In this document: positions 55,163 to 63,109 of the stretch, piece by piece
Position numbering within the stretch: position 1 is the stretch's first letter
How the letters are laid out: each line of letters begins with the position of its first letter
Assembly: GCF_000753795.1 (NCBI RefSeq)
Contig: NZ_JPEO01000004.1
Location: forward strand, 124,001 to 188,000
Source of the DNA: Shewanella mangrovi
GTDB lineage: Bacteria > Pseudomonadota > Gammaproteobacteria > Enterobacterales > Shewanellaceae
Length of the DNA: 64,000 bases
Direction: 5' to 3'
Notes under the pieces: generated by a model
Told to the model about the DNA's origin: nothing
The model's database searches: none
Seen by the model: only the letters and a program-made list of their open reading frames with translations
Translations under genes and position numbers: made by a program

Positions 55163-56686
55163 TCAGTACTTGGTGCCGCCCAGAGCTGCTGCCTGGTTCA
55201 TCACATGGAAAATTACGTTCTGTTCAACTGAGCCTTGGAACAGATACGCGCCGGGGCCAGTGGCATAAATCGCCACATCTTCAGCGGCGTGGGTTTCACT
55301 GCTCAGCGGCACTTGTGCTTGCTGCAGGAATTCCACATCAGTGGTGTCAACCGCGCTCAAATCTGCACGTGCACCGTTTTTAGCGCCGGGGCCGTTGGCA
55401 TAACCGAGAGTGGTGTACGGCAGACCGTCGTTTGCCAGCGTTGGGTCTTGAGCAATGGTGGTATCTTCAGGCGCATGTACTAAGCCGAGGATAGGATTAC
55501 CGCGGGCTGGATAACCGGCGATAGTAAAGGTGTGGCTGTGGTCAGCAGTAACAATGATCAGCGTGTCGCTTAAATCCACTTTGTCCATTGCCGCTTTTAC
55601 GGCATCAGACAGCGCGACTGTGTCTTGCAGAGCGCGTGAAGCATTACCCGCGTGGTGGGCGTGGTCGATACGGCCACCTTCCACCATCAGAAAGTAACCC
55701 TGATCGTTTTTCGCCAGCAGATCGATGGCCTTGCTGGTCATCTCCGCCAGTGATGGCTCGCCACCGACATCATCGGCGCGGTCAGCTTCATATTGCATGT
55801 GTGAGCTTTGGAACAAGCCCAGCAAGTGATCTGTGGTCGTGGTATCGACCGCATCAAACTGCTCCTGATTCCAGACATAGGCGGCATTGCTGTAGTTTTC
55901 GGTCCAGGCAGCCGTCAGGTCATTGCCATCAGCGCGGCGACCCGTGGCGCCTTCACCGTCAGTGACAGTGTTCGGCAGAAAATAGCTACGACCACCACCA
56001 AGGGCAACTTCTAAGCCATTGCCCGGTGCGTCCATCACCAATTGATAGGCAATATCGTGACAACCGTTGTTAATCGCTTCGGTGGTCATGTTGCTGTCGG
56101 CTTCCCAGTTACGCTCTGGTGTGTGCGCGTAAGTTGCTGCTGGGGTAGCGTGTGTCAGGCGCGCAGTAGAGATAATACCGGTCGATTTGCCTAAGTCTTC
56201 CGCCAGTTCCAGCGCGGTCTTCAGCTCATTGCCTTTGCTGGATAAGCAGTTGCCACGAATCGAGTCAGACGACACTGACAGCATGCCATCTTCGGTTTTA
56301 ACGCCAGTCACCATCGCGGTCATCGTTGGCGCGGAGTCCGGCGTTTGTTGGTTGACTGAATAGGTTTTTGATAAAGCACTGTAGGGAAATGTCTCAAAGC
56401 TGAGGCGGTTCTCTTCACCAGTATGACCCGCCGCCTGACCTTGATAGATACGCGCTGCGGTCAGCGTGGATACGCCCATACCATCGCCGACAAATAGAAT
56501 GACGTTCTTGGTGCTGCCAGTGTTGCGCGCTTGCGCGACTTTGGCGGCAACGGCATCGGCGCCAGCGGTAAACCAGCTGCTTTGGGTTTGGTAATCGGGT
56601 AACACAGCGGCATTGGCGGTTTGACTCACCAACGCAGCCGCCACAGCCGCGGTCAGCGCAGCCAGAACGTGGGGTAGGGTTTTCAT
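55163..56686 (-). CDS. Alkaline phosphatase, periplasmic or secreted form
   Basis: A 507-residue paralogue of the neighbouring enzyme, starting at 56686 behind GAGGA. It has an ordinary signal peptide (cleaved about after ANA at 26) and no lipobox or Gly-X-Y linker. Catalytic features: VGDGMGVSTLTAARI, nucleophile Ser at about 118 in TPDSAPTMTAM, GRIDHAHHAGN, TADHSHTFTIAGY and ETHAAEDVAIYATGPGA. It lies 19 bases upstream of the lipoprotein form, so both are probably transcribed together from a promoter in 56687-57173. The pair looks like a tandem duplication with later change of cell address. Confidence 0.93.
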   Translation of the reverse strand: MKTLPHVLAALTAAVAAALVSQTANAAVLPDYQTQSSWFTAGADAVAAKVAQARNTGSTKNVILFVGDGMGVSTLTAARIYQGQAAGHTGEENRLSFETFPYSALSKTYSVNQQTPDSAPTMTAMVTGVKTEDGMLSVSSDSIRGNCLSSKGNELKTALELAEDLGKSTGIISTARLTHATPAATYAHTPERNWEADSNMTTEAINNGCHDIAYQLVMDAPGNGLEVALGGGRSYFLPNTVTDGEGATGRRADGNDLTAAWTENYSNAAYVWNQEQFDAVDTTTTDHLLGLFQSSHMQYEADRADDVGGEPSLAEMTSKAIDLLAKNDQGYFLMVEGGRIDHAHHAGNASRALQDTVALSDAVKAAMDKVDLSDTLIIVTADHSHTFTIAGYPARGNPILGLVHAPEDTTIAQDPTLANDGLPYTTLGYANGPGAKNGARADLSAVDTTDVEFLQQAQVPLSSETHAAEDVAIYATGPGAYLFQGSVEQNVIFHVMNQAAALGGTKY

Positions 56687-57173
56687 TGCTTTCCTCGCGT
56701 TATTATTCCTGTAGGGATGACCGATGGCGTGTCATCGGTTGGCGAAGATTGTGGCGACATTAGGTGACACTAATGTTTCTGAAAGGTTAATTTTTGTGAA
56801 CAGGGTCACTTTCACTTGAGAGCGGGCAAAGTGCACCGGCGGTTGCTGAAATTTGCGGCACTGGATTTCATTGATTTCGAGTGAATAAAAAAACATCAGC
56901 GGGCTGTATCATAAAATTTACACCCTCTTTTGGGGTAACTGGAATGTAAAAAATGTTGCGCAACTAGCGTTGTCAATTGAACTTTTTTCTAATTAGCCGC
57001 AGTCACTATCACAGTAAAACGCTTAAGTGTTTACTAAAGATTCCAGATTTTTGCACTTTCTAAGCACAATATTTATGCATGATGAATTGACTAATGTGCG
57101 TAAAAAGGCGCATTTAGTGAGAAGAAAAACAAAAAATAACACTCCCCCATTAACTTTGTACTGGTAATTGACT
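56687..57173. other. Divergent intergenic region, phosphatase operon and YitT-like gene
   Basis: A 487-base, AT-rich region with no coding frame I believe. It contains a CRP-like site at 56795-56810. A minus-strand sequence TGTCACCTAATGTCGC faintly resembles a Pho box, but its repeat spacing is one base short. No RNA gene was recognised. Confidence 0.5.
56795..56810. promoter_or_regulatory. CRP-like site upstream of the alkaline phosphatase operon
   Basis: TGTGAACAGGGTCACT matches TGTGA-N6-TCACA in nine of ten positions, about 110 bases before the minus-strand phosphatase start and 360 bases before the plus-strand YitT-like gene. Pattern match only. Confidence 0.45.
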
Positions 57174-57827
57174 ATGAAGGCTGAACAAACATTAAAAGCA
57201 GAAGCGCCGATGGAGACCGAACAGAAGATGGAAAAGAAAGCCGGTCACTCATTGGTTGAAGATCTCACAGGGCTGTTCGTTGGCTGCTGTTTTGTCGCAC
57301 TGGGCGTATTTCTTTTACGCCAATCCGGATTGCTTACGGGTGGCACCGCTGGCGCAGCCTTGTTGCTGACCCATCTGTGCAGCTTAAGCTTCGGTACCCT
57401 GTTCGTGCTGTTAAACCTGCCGTTCTTTTGGTTGGCGTGGACACGCATGGGCAAAGATTTCACCATCAAAACCTTTGTCTGTATTGTGGCAGTTGGCGCA
57501 ATGACCGATGCCTTAGGTTTGATGATCCACTTTGATTACATCAACGTGATTTATGCGTCAGTGATGGGCTCCCTGCTGCTGGGAAGTGGCTTGCTGATCC
57601 TGTTCCGTCATAAGTCCAGCCTCGGCGGTTTCAATATCTTTGCTCTGTATGTGCAAGATCGTTTCAATATCCGCGCCGGTAACATTCAGATGTTGCTCGA
57701 CTCTGCCATTGTAGTGGCGTCGTTCTTTATCATTTCACCTTGGTTGCTGGCCTTGTCAGTTTTGGGTGCGGTGATCACTAACATCGTGCTGACCTTCTAC
57801 CACAAGCCAGGTCGTTACACTGCCTAA
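57174..57827 (+). CDS. YitT-family membrane protein
   Basis: A 217-residue membrane protein of the YitT/DUF161 type (5TM_YitT), with about five to six helices and a polar, Glu/Lys-rich N-terminus of some 30 residues. The conserved LLTGGTAGAALLL and FRHKSSLGGFNIFALY segments identify the family. The function is not established; a transporter role is often guessed. I chose the ATG at 57174 over the TTG two codons earlier. The ribosome-binding site is weak in either case. A perfect palindromic terminator follows. Confidence 0.82.
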   Translation: MKAEQTLKAEAPMETEQKMEKKAGHSLVEDLTGLFVGCCFVALGVFLLRQSGLLTGGTAGAALLLTHLCSLSFGTLFVLLNLPFFWLAWTRMGKDFTIKTFVCIVAVGAMTDALGLMIHFDYINVIYASVMGSLLLGSGLLILFRHKSSLGGFNIFALYVQDRFNIRAGNIQMLLDSAIVVASFFIISPWLLALSVLGAVITNIVLTFYHKPGRYTA

Positions 57828-57866
57828 CGGTGTAAGCTCAACATTGGTGCATGCCTAAAAGTTATG

Positions 57867-57894
57867 AAGGTCATTCATATGAATGACCTTTTTT
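57867..57894 (+). terminator. Terminator after the YitT-like gene
   Basis: AAGGTCATTCATATGAATGACCTT is a perfect 24-base palindrome followed by a T run, 39 bases past the stop. Confidence 0.9.
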
Positions 57895-57954
57895 ATTCCT
57901 TTTTAGAATCGCTCACTCATATCTTATGAAAACATCAGCTAACTAAAGTCGAAA

Positions 57955-57970
57955 TTTGATATTGATCACA
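57955..57970 (+). promoter_or_regulatory. Overlapping CRP-like and FNR(EtrA)-like site upstream of poxB
   Basis: TTTGATATTGATCACA fits the CRP core (TGTGA-N6-TCACA) in nine of ten positions. One base in, TTGAT-ATTG-ATCAC fits the FNR core (TTGAT-N4-ATCAA) also in nine of ten. It lies about 120 bases before the poxB ATG. Either regulator, or competition between them, is plausible. Confidence 0.5.
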
Positions 57971-58089
57971 AAAATACCTAGTAGGATAATTTGTATTAAG
58001 CGCTTAAAAGGTATTTTATTGGTCGGTATATCGAGTTATTTCGAAATAAATAGCTGCATATACTGGCTCCAGACAGTGGAGTATGTTGT

Positions 58090-59814
58090 ATGAGTCAGAG
58101 CGTCGCACATTTTATTGCAGAAACCCTCTCACAAGCTGGTGTTAAACGGATGTGGGGAGTCACCGGAGATTCCCTCAACGGCATCAGTGATAGTCTTCGC
58201 AAACTGGGTACCATCGAATGGATGGGCACTCGCCATGAAGAAGCCGCTGCCTTTGCTGCCGGTGCTGATGCACAAATTTCCGGTGGGTTATCTGTGTGTG
58301 CTGGTTCTTGTGGCCCAGGTAATATGCACTTAATCAACGGCTTGTTTGATTGTCACCGTAACCGTGTTCCTGTGCTCGCCATTGCCGCCCACATTCCTTC
58401 CGCCGAAATCGGCACTAACTATTTTCAGGAAACTCACCCGCAAGAGTTGTTTAAAGAATGCAGCGTCTTTTGTGAGTTACTCTCCAGCCCAGAGCAGATG
58501 CCCTACATGCTGGAAACCGCCATGCGCCAAGCGATTTTACATCGCGATGTCGCCGTGATTGTGCTGCCGGGTGACGTGGCTTTGAAGGCGATGCCAGAAG
58601 GCGTTAGCCCCAAATGGAGCCTGCCTGCACCGGCAATCTACACCCCAGCAGCGGCAGATATCGAAGCCTTAGCGCGTGAACTCAATGGCAGCAGTAAAGT
58701 GACGATTCTGGCGGGGGCGGGTTGCGCTGGTGCGCACGACCAAGTGGTGGCGCTGGCGTCGAAACTGCAAGCGCCGATTGTGCATGCGCTGCGCGGTAAA
58801 GAATATGTCGAATACGACAACCCTTATGATGTGGGCATGACCGGACTGATCGGCTTTGCCTCGGGTTATCACGCCATGCGTCAGGCCGATACTGTGTTAC
58901 TACTGGGCACGAGTTTCCCTTATCGCGCTTTCTATCCAGAGAAAGCCAAAATTCTGCAGGTGGATAACAACCCGGCAGCGTTGGGGCGGCATGTGCAGAT
59001 TGACCAAGGCGTGCTGGGCGATATTGCCGCGACTTTGGATGAATTGGTGCCGCAAATTGATGATGGCCGTTCACGGGCGCACTTAGATCAGTGCCTGAAG
59101 AACTACCATGAGGCGCGCAAAGATCTGGACGATCTGGCCGATGGCAAAACCTCACATAACCTGATCCACCCGCAGTATTTAGCGCGCTTGATCAGTGAAA
59201 AAGCCGCTGAAGATGCCGTATTTACCTGCGACGTCGGCACGCCAACGGTGTGGGCTGCCCGTTATCTGCAAATGAACGGCAAACGCCGCTTAATTGGTTC
59301 CTTTAACCACGGTTCTATGGCGAATGCCTTATCTCAGGCAATGGGCGCGCAGGCGGTTGACCGCAAACGCCAAATCGTTGCCATGTGTGGTGATGGTGGC
59401 TTCTCGATGCTGATGGGCGATTTGTTGTCGCTAAAGCAGCTCAATCTGCCGTTGAAAATTGTGGTGTTTAACAACCGCTCTTTAGGCTTTGTCGCAATGG
59501 AGATGAAAGCGTCCGGCTACCTCTCCAGCGATACCGATTTGGATAACCCTAGCTTTGCCGCGATTGCGCAAGCGTGTGGCCTGAAAGGTATTCATGTCAG
59601 TAAACCCGATCGTTTAGATGCGGCAATGACTGAAGCCTTTGATTATCCGGGCCCAGTGGTGATTGAGGTTGATACTGCGAAACAAGAGCTGGCAATGCCA
59701 CCGCAAATCAAGTTTGAACATGCCAAAGGCTTTAGCTTGTATATGATGAAAGCCATCATCAATGGCCGAGGCGATGAGCTGGTGGAACTGAGTAAAACTA
59801 ACTGGTTCCGTTAG
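58090..59814 (+). CDS. poxB: Pyruvate dehydrogenase (quinone) PoxB
   Basis: A thiamine-diphosphate and FAD flavoprotein that oxidises pyruvate to acetate and CO2 and passes electrons to membrane quinone. The 574 residues match E. coli PoxB (572). Visible parts: the N-terminal cofactor-activating Glu region ([17 protein letters not shown]), [16 protein letters not shown], the FAD-domain [13 protein letters not shown], the ThDP motif [15 protein letters not shown] (about 434-448) with [10 protein letters not shown], and a C-terminal [16 protein letters not shown] tail for membrane activation. It is a single-gene unit with its own terminator and a CRP/FNR-like site upstream. Confidence 0.95.
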   Translation: MSQSVAHFIAETLSQAGVKRMWGVTGDSLNGISDSLRKLGTIEWMGTRHEEAAAFAAGADAQISGGLSVCAGSCGPGNMHLINGLFDCHRNRVPVLAIAAHIPSAEIGTNYFQETHPQELFKECSVFCELLSSPEQMPYMLETAMRQAILHRDVAVIVLPGDVALKAMPEGVSPKWSLPAPAIYTPAAADIEALARELNGSSKVTILAGAGCAGAHDQVVALASKLQAPIVHALRGKEYVEYDNPYDVGMTGLIGFASGYHAMRQADTVLLLGTSFPYRAFYPEKAKILQVDNNPAALGRHVQIDQGVLGDIAATLDELVPQIDDGRSRAHLDQCLKNYHEARKDLDDLADGKTSHNLIHPQYLARLISEKAAEDAVFTCDVGTPTVWAARYLQMNGKRRLIGSFNHGSMANALSQAMGAQAVDRKRQIVAMCGDGGFSMLMGDLLSLKQLNLPLKIVVFNNRSLGFVAMEMKASGYLSSDTDLDNPSFAAIAQACGLKGIHVSKPDRLDAAMTEAFDYPGPVVIEVDTAKQELAMPPQIKFEHAKGFSLYMMKAIINGRGDELVELSKTNWFR

Positions 59815-59835
59815 ATCTTAGAGACCATAAAAAAG

Positions 59836-59860
59836 CAGCCGCTGATGTGCGGCTGTTTTT
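59836..59860 (+). terminator. Terminator after poxB
   Basis: CAGCCGC-TGATGT-GCGGCTG followed by TTTTT, with an A run before it that lets it work also for the convergent flavodoxin-fold gene. Confidence 0.88.
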
Positions 59861-59867
59861 GTTGGCA

Positions 59868-60467
59868 TCATTGCTGTAAACGTTCAATTAAGGCCTGTTG
59901 ATATTCCGCCAATTTGCTGCCGGAAATGCTCTGAAACGTCAACGGTTCCAGATAAGTCATGCCCGCATGAATCGCGCTGGCTTTCATCGGCCAAAATACA
60001 TCGGCGAGGCTGATCCTCAGACGGCCATTTTCGCCATAGGTTGAGCTGCCGCCAGCGGCGGTGGTGACAATCATCATCTCTTTGCCCTGCCATAATCCCG
60101 GACCGACATTGCCCCAAACATCGTTCATGTAGGCCTTCATCATCGGCGTAATGTTGAACCAATGGGTCGGAAATATAAACACAATGCGCTGATGTTGCCG
60201 AGTCAGTTCACGCTCTTTGGCGGCATCAATCGCGCGGGTATCAAAGCCATACAAGGTTTCCAGATTGCGCACAGTGACACCTGCAACGCGCTCCGCCGCC
60301 TGTTGCATACCTTTGGTCATTCGTGAACGCTCGGGGTAGGGGTGAGACACAATCACCAGCGTACTGACTGCCGCCTTGTAAGCCTTATCGGCAGCGAAGG
60401 CCGACAGTGAACAACAGAGACTGAGCGCCAGTAACAGCATCAGGTTAATGGGGGAGGTTCGAGACAT
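59868..60467 (-). CDS. Exported NAD(P)H-quinone reductase-like flavodoxin-fold protein
   Basis: A 199-residue protein of the KefF/MdaB/NQO flavodoxin-like family. It has LVIVSHPYPERSRMTKGM at the start of the fold, FIFPTHWFNITPMMKAYMND for flavin and partner binding, and VTTAAGGSSTYG. Unlike its cytoplasmic relatives it carries a clear Sec signal peptide (about residues 1-25, ending SAFA) without a twin-arginine motif. The signal belongs to this gene: AAAGGAG sits just before the ATG at 60467. A flavin enzyme in the periplasm would need another electron source than NAD(P)H, so its real reaction is uncertain. Confidence 0.78.
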   Translation of the reverse strand: MSRTSPINLMLLLALSLCCSLSAFAADKAYKAAVSTLVIVSHPYPERSRMTKGMQQAAERVAGVTVRNLETLYGFDTRAIDAAKERELTRQHQRIVFIFPTHWFNITPMMKAYMNDVWGNVGPGLWQGKEMMIVTTAAGGSSTYGENGRLRISLADVFWPMKASAIHAGMTYLEPLTFQSISGSKLAEYQQALIERLQQ

Positions 60468-60758
60468 AACAGCTCCTTTGCAGTTGATTTCCTTATTTGG
60501 GGACTCGCTGCTAGCCGTGGTTCAACGGCGATAGCAGTGCATCGACCCTAAAAGGGCAAAATGAAATTTGCCTGAAAATCATCAGTGTTGCCGCTGTAAT
60601 TGGCGCTATAGGCAAGATATCGGCAAATTCAGGCAATCGCGGCTTACTGTTGATTGCCTCAGTTTGTCGTTGGCGATATCACACCACGCTACACCTGCGT
60701 TTGGCGCAATGCTAAACTGGGGCCTATTTCGTTAAATGCGTACACAAAAGGTGATGTT

Positions 60759-61010
60759 GTGAACCCCATTATTGCGCTGTTAAAAGAGAACAATATTAGC
60801 AACGAGCAGATTGGCGAGTTGTTTCAAACCCTCACGCAAAACCCACTGGCGGCGATGGCGATTATTGGCCAACTCGGTCTGCCGCCTGAAAAGCTGCAAC
60901 TGTTGATGGGGCAGGTGATGCAAAACCCTGCGCTGCTCAAAGAAGCGGTAGAAGAGCTGGGATTGGACTTCTCTAAAGTAGAAGCGGCCAAGGAACAGAT
61001 GAAGAAGTAA
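60759..61010 (+). CDS. DUF2999-type small conserved protein
   Basis: An 83-residue helical protein. I place the start at the GTG at 60759, seven bases after AAAGG, because conservation typical of the DUF2999 group begins at MNPIIALLKENNIS. The frame is open another 35 codons upstream without resemblance. The repeated LTQNPLAAMAIIGQLGLP and VMQNPALLKEAVEELGLDFS segments are characteristic. The function is unknown. Confidence 0.8.
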   Translation: MNPIIALLKENNISNEQIGELFQTLTQNPLAAMAIIGQLGLPPEKLQLLMGQVMQNPALLKEAVEELGLDFSKVEAAKEQMKK

Positions 61011-61033
61011 GTTGTCACTTACTTTTCAGCACT

Positions 61034-61067
61034 AAAAAGGCCATTACGCGCATGCGAATGGCCTTTT
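61034..61067 (+). terminator. Terminator after the DUF2999 gene
   Basis: AAAAAGGCCATTaCGC / GCGaATGGCCTTTTT, a long stem with a short GCAT-containing loop and a T run, 23 bases past the stop. Confidence 0.9.
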
Positions 61068-61166
61068 TGTTTTAGTAAAAATCTATTAACATCATTGAGT
61101 TGTGATGGTATAGATATGCAACTTACTCATACACCTATTGCAAATAACTAAAGGAATAGTGAGCAG

Positions 61167-61385
61167 ATGAAAGCGATTAAAGGATTAATGCTGTTGGCGT
61201 ACATCGCAATTGTGGTGGGTTGTTACCTTCACTTTACTGCCTCCGCTGTGAACACCGAACAGCGAAGCGAGCTTGAACAACAGCTTGCCCAAGCATTTGA
61301 AGAGCAGGGTTATATCGTGAACTATGTCTCCGCTAAAGTTTGTTACGGTGTCACGCCATTGCGCTATTGTACCAAGATGGATTGA
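61167..61385 (+). CDS. Small membrane-anchored or exported protein of unknown function
   Basis: A 72-residue protein beginning at ATG 61167 behind an AAAGGA ribosome-binding site. A hydrophobic segment (residues 7-27) could be a signal anchor, followed by a helical, Gln/Glu-rich stretch (QRSELEQQLAQAFEEQ) and a C-terminal part with two Cys (KVCYGVTPLRYC) that may form a disulfide outside the membrane. I do not recognise a family. The good ribosome-binding site argues that it is real. Confidence 0.6.
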   Translation: MKAIKGLMLLAYIAIVVGCYLHFTASAVNTEQRSELEQQLAQAFEEQGYIVNYVSAKVCYGVTPLRYCTKMD

Positions 61386-61450
61386 TATCCAACGCGCTTG
61401 GTTTAATGCTTGAATTTACCGCGCGGCTTGGTAGCGAAGCACACCGAAAA

Positions 61451-62047
61451 TCACTTGCATGCATCGCGTTTCGCCATCAGTTGTACCACAGCACCGGTGC
61501 CGGTGTGTTTGTCGCCTTCGATAATATCGCGTTCGACTTCGGCGAGATGCAGGATTTGCGCATCAGCAAAATCACTAGCGAGGGCTTCGGGCTCCAGCAG
61601 CAGATCGAGCATTTTCGGGCCGCCGGTGCCAAAGGCCAGTTGCCGTGGGGTGTAGCCTTCCAGCAAAAAGACTCCATTCTTCTTTAACCCTTGTAGCGCG
61701 CGTTGGTGCACTTGTTGTCTGAGGCTGCTCGGTAAATGGCAGAACACCGACACAATGCCATCCCATTGTTCTGTGCCAAATTCAAACTCGGCCAGATCCG
61801 CATGAATATACTCGACGGATACCTCTTGGCTAGCGGCCAGTTTGGCGGCTTTGGCTAACCCGACTTGAGATAGATCGACCGCGGTCACCTGATAGCCTTG
61901 TTTGGCAAGAAACACTGAGTTGCGGCCTTCGCCATCGGCCAAACACAGCACTTTACCTTGCGGCAGTTGCTGCACGTTCTCGGCTAAAAACTGATTTGGC
62001 TCAGTACCATAGACATAACTGTCGCTGTTATAAACGTCATCCCACAT
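61451..62047 (-). CDS. TehB-like SAM-dependent methyltransferase
   Basis: A 198-residue class I methyltransferase. The start at 62047 (MWDDVYNSDSYVYG) follows AAAGGA; the frame is open 42 codons upstream but that part is unlike the family. Motif I reads VLCLADGEGRNSVFLAKQGY (about residues 33-52), then VTAVDLSQVGLAKA and YIHADLAEFEF. This WDxRY...YGTxPN type is often called tellurite-resistance TehB-like or thiopurine-methyltransferase-like. The substrate is unknown. Confidence 0.85.
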   Translation of the reverse strand: MWDDVYNSDSYVYGTEPNQFLAENVQQLPQGKVLCLADGEGRNSVFLAKQGYQVTAVDLSQVGLAKAAKLAASQEVSVEYIHADLAEFEFGTEQWDGIVSVFCHLPSSLRQQVHQRALQGLKKNGVFLLEGYTPRQLAFGTGGPKMLDLLLEPEALASDFADAQILHLAEVERDIIEGDKHTGTGAVVQLMAKRDACK

Positions 62048-62250
62048 AAATAAGTTTTCCTTTCTAGCGCAAAGCGCATGCGCTGCTGCGCGCATATTAT
62101 GAATATTTTCTAATATATCATTCTGCGCCAAGTTTGCGATGGTTTCATCATGCATTGGATTTTTACGCGACATCAGCCGATATCACGGTAAAATGTGCGC
62201 CTTATACGCGCTGCGCCGCAAGTTAGGCTTCAACCATTAGGCTGCAAACC

Positions 62251-62559
62251 ATGAAAAAGCTCTCTAAAGTACAACTCAAACAACAAGCCATAGTGCATGC
62301 GGTGGCGGATGCCCTTGAAGCGCAAGCCCGTGAAGAAATCCCCGGCATGCTGCAATGCTGGTTCAATATGGAATATCAGCTATTCCCCGGTTCGCTGCTA
62401 CTGCGATTCCAGTTCGACAATGAGCAAGCGTTAGCCGCCGCCGAACCCGAGTTACCCAAGTGGCAAAAGCGCCTCAGCGTTGCGATGCTGAAAAAGGGCA
62501 TTGTGCTCAAGGATATGCGGAAGAATCTGGTGTTTACCCTAGCGGGTCCTGAGGATTAG
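62251..62559 (+). CDS. Conserved hypothetical protein
   Basis: A 102-residue soluble protein starting at ATG 62251. It is rich in helix-forming residues, with an internal PGSLLLRFQFDNEQAL segment and a basic second half (KWQKRLSVAMLKKG). No signal peptide, membrane helix or known motif is visible. It looks like a small gammaproteobacterial conserved protein. A strong terminator follows at once. Confidence 0.7.
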   Translation: MKKLSKVQLKQQAIVHAVADALEAQAREEIPGMLQCWFNMEYQLFPGSLLLRFQFDNEQALAAAEPELPKWQKRLSVAMLKKGIVLKDMRKNLVFTLAGPED

Positions 62560-62570
62560 GCTGTTTGGAT

Positions 62571-62596
62571 GCGCGAAACGGTTTTCGCGCTTTTGT
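62571..62596 (+). terminator. Terminator at the end of the ordinary-composition region
   Basis: GCGCGAAA-CGGT-TTTCGCGC, a perfect 8-bp stem, followed by TTTTGTT, 12 bases past the preceding stop. Confidence 0.88.
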
Positions 62597-63109
62597 TGTT
62601 GGTGTTGCTTGCAGCTGCGGTGTTTTGTCTGCTGACAACTAAGTTGCCTGTTCGTTTTGTCGTAGTAAATCGCCTGCAGCGGGCTTATGCACAGACGATC
62701 CAGTGACACGCTGTGAACCCATCCATGGGCGCTCGATCCTCGGCGTCCTGCCTCGGACGGTCACTGGTTCATCTGTGCTTGGAATTCACGGAGTATACCC
62801 GCCGACATTCATGTTGTTTTCGATTTCATCATGGCGCTTCTGGTTTGCCATCCTCGCAAATCACCCATTCCTTACTATCCCTTCGAGCCATCAACGTACA
62901 GGATGTACTAATGCCGTCGAGCACACGGATGTGCACAAATGCTGAATATTGTTTGTAGGTTTTGAATGTTGATATCTAAAAATATACATGGCAATACTTG
63001 AAAAAATCGAAGTCACCCATATTAAAAAGTTATATAGATAAATAATGCAAAATATTTTAGAATAAATTTAAGTGTTTTTGGATATGTTGTTCATGGAAGT
63101 TTACGCGTA
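62597..63109. other. Non-coding region with structured repeat-like element, then AT-rich DNA
   Basis: From about 62,690 to 62,945 this stretch is built of short dyads. CCAGTGAC (62700-62707) pairs with GTCACTGG (62760-62767). CGTCC-TGCCTC-GGACG, GTAC-AGGAT-GTAC (62896-62908) and GCACA-CGGA-TGTGC (62921-62934) follow. Frames of 80 codons are open across it but look like chance. It resembles dispersed intergenic elements with GGATG in hairpin loops seen in marine gammaproteobacteria, which I recall only in outline. After 62,950 composition becomes strongly AT-rich up to the next gene. Confidence 0.5.

Noticed and set aside
56750..56790. A Pho box on the minus strand (TGTCACCTAATGTCGC)
   Set aside because: The two half-repeats are 10 rather than 11 bases apart and the second is poor, so it is too weak to call.
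61386..61687. Plus-strand frames opposite the TehB-like methyltransferase gene
   Set aside because: They are antisense shadows of the methyltransferase, whose motif I and ribosome-binding site are clear.
62690..62945. A CsrB/RsmY-type small RNA, because CAGGATG and CGGATG occur in hairpin loops
   Set aside because: Only two such motifs are present on the plus strand, while CsrB-type RNAs have many, and there is no clear promoter or terminator framing them. Kept only as a structured element.
62703..62958. Two overlapping 80-codon open frames as a coding gene
   Set aside because: They run through stacked inverted repeats, have no ribosome-binding site and give implausible proteins in both frames.
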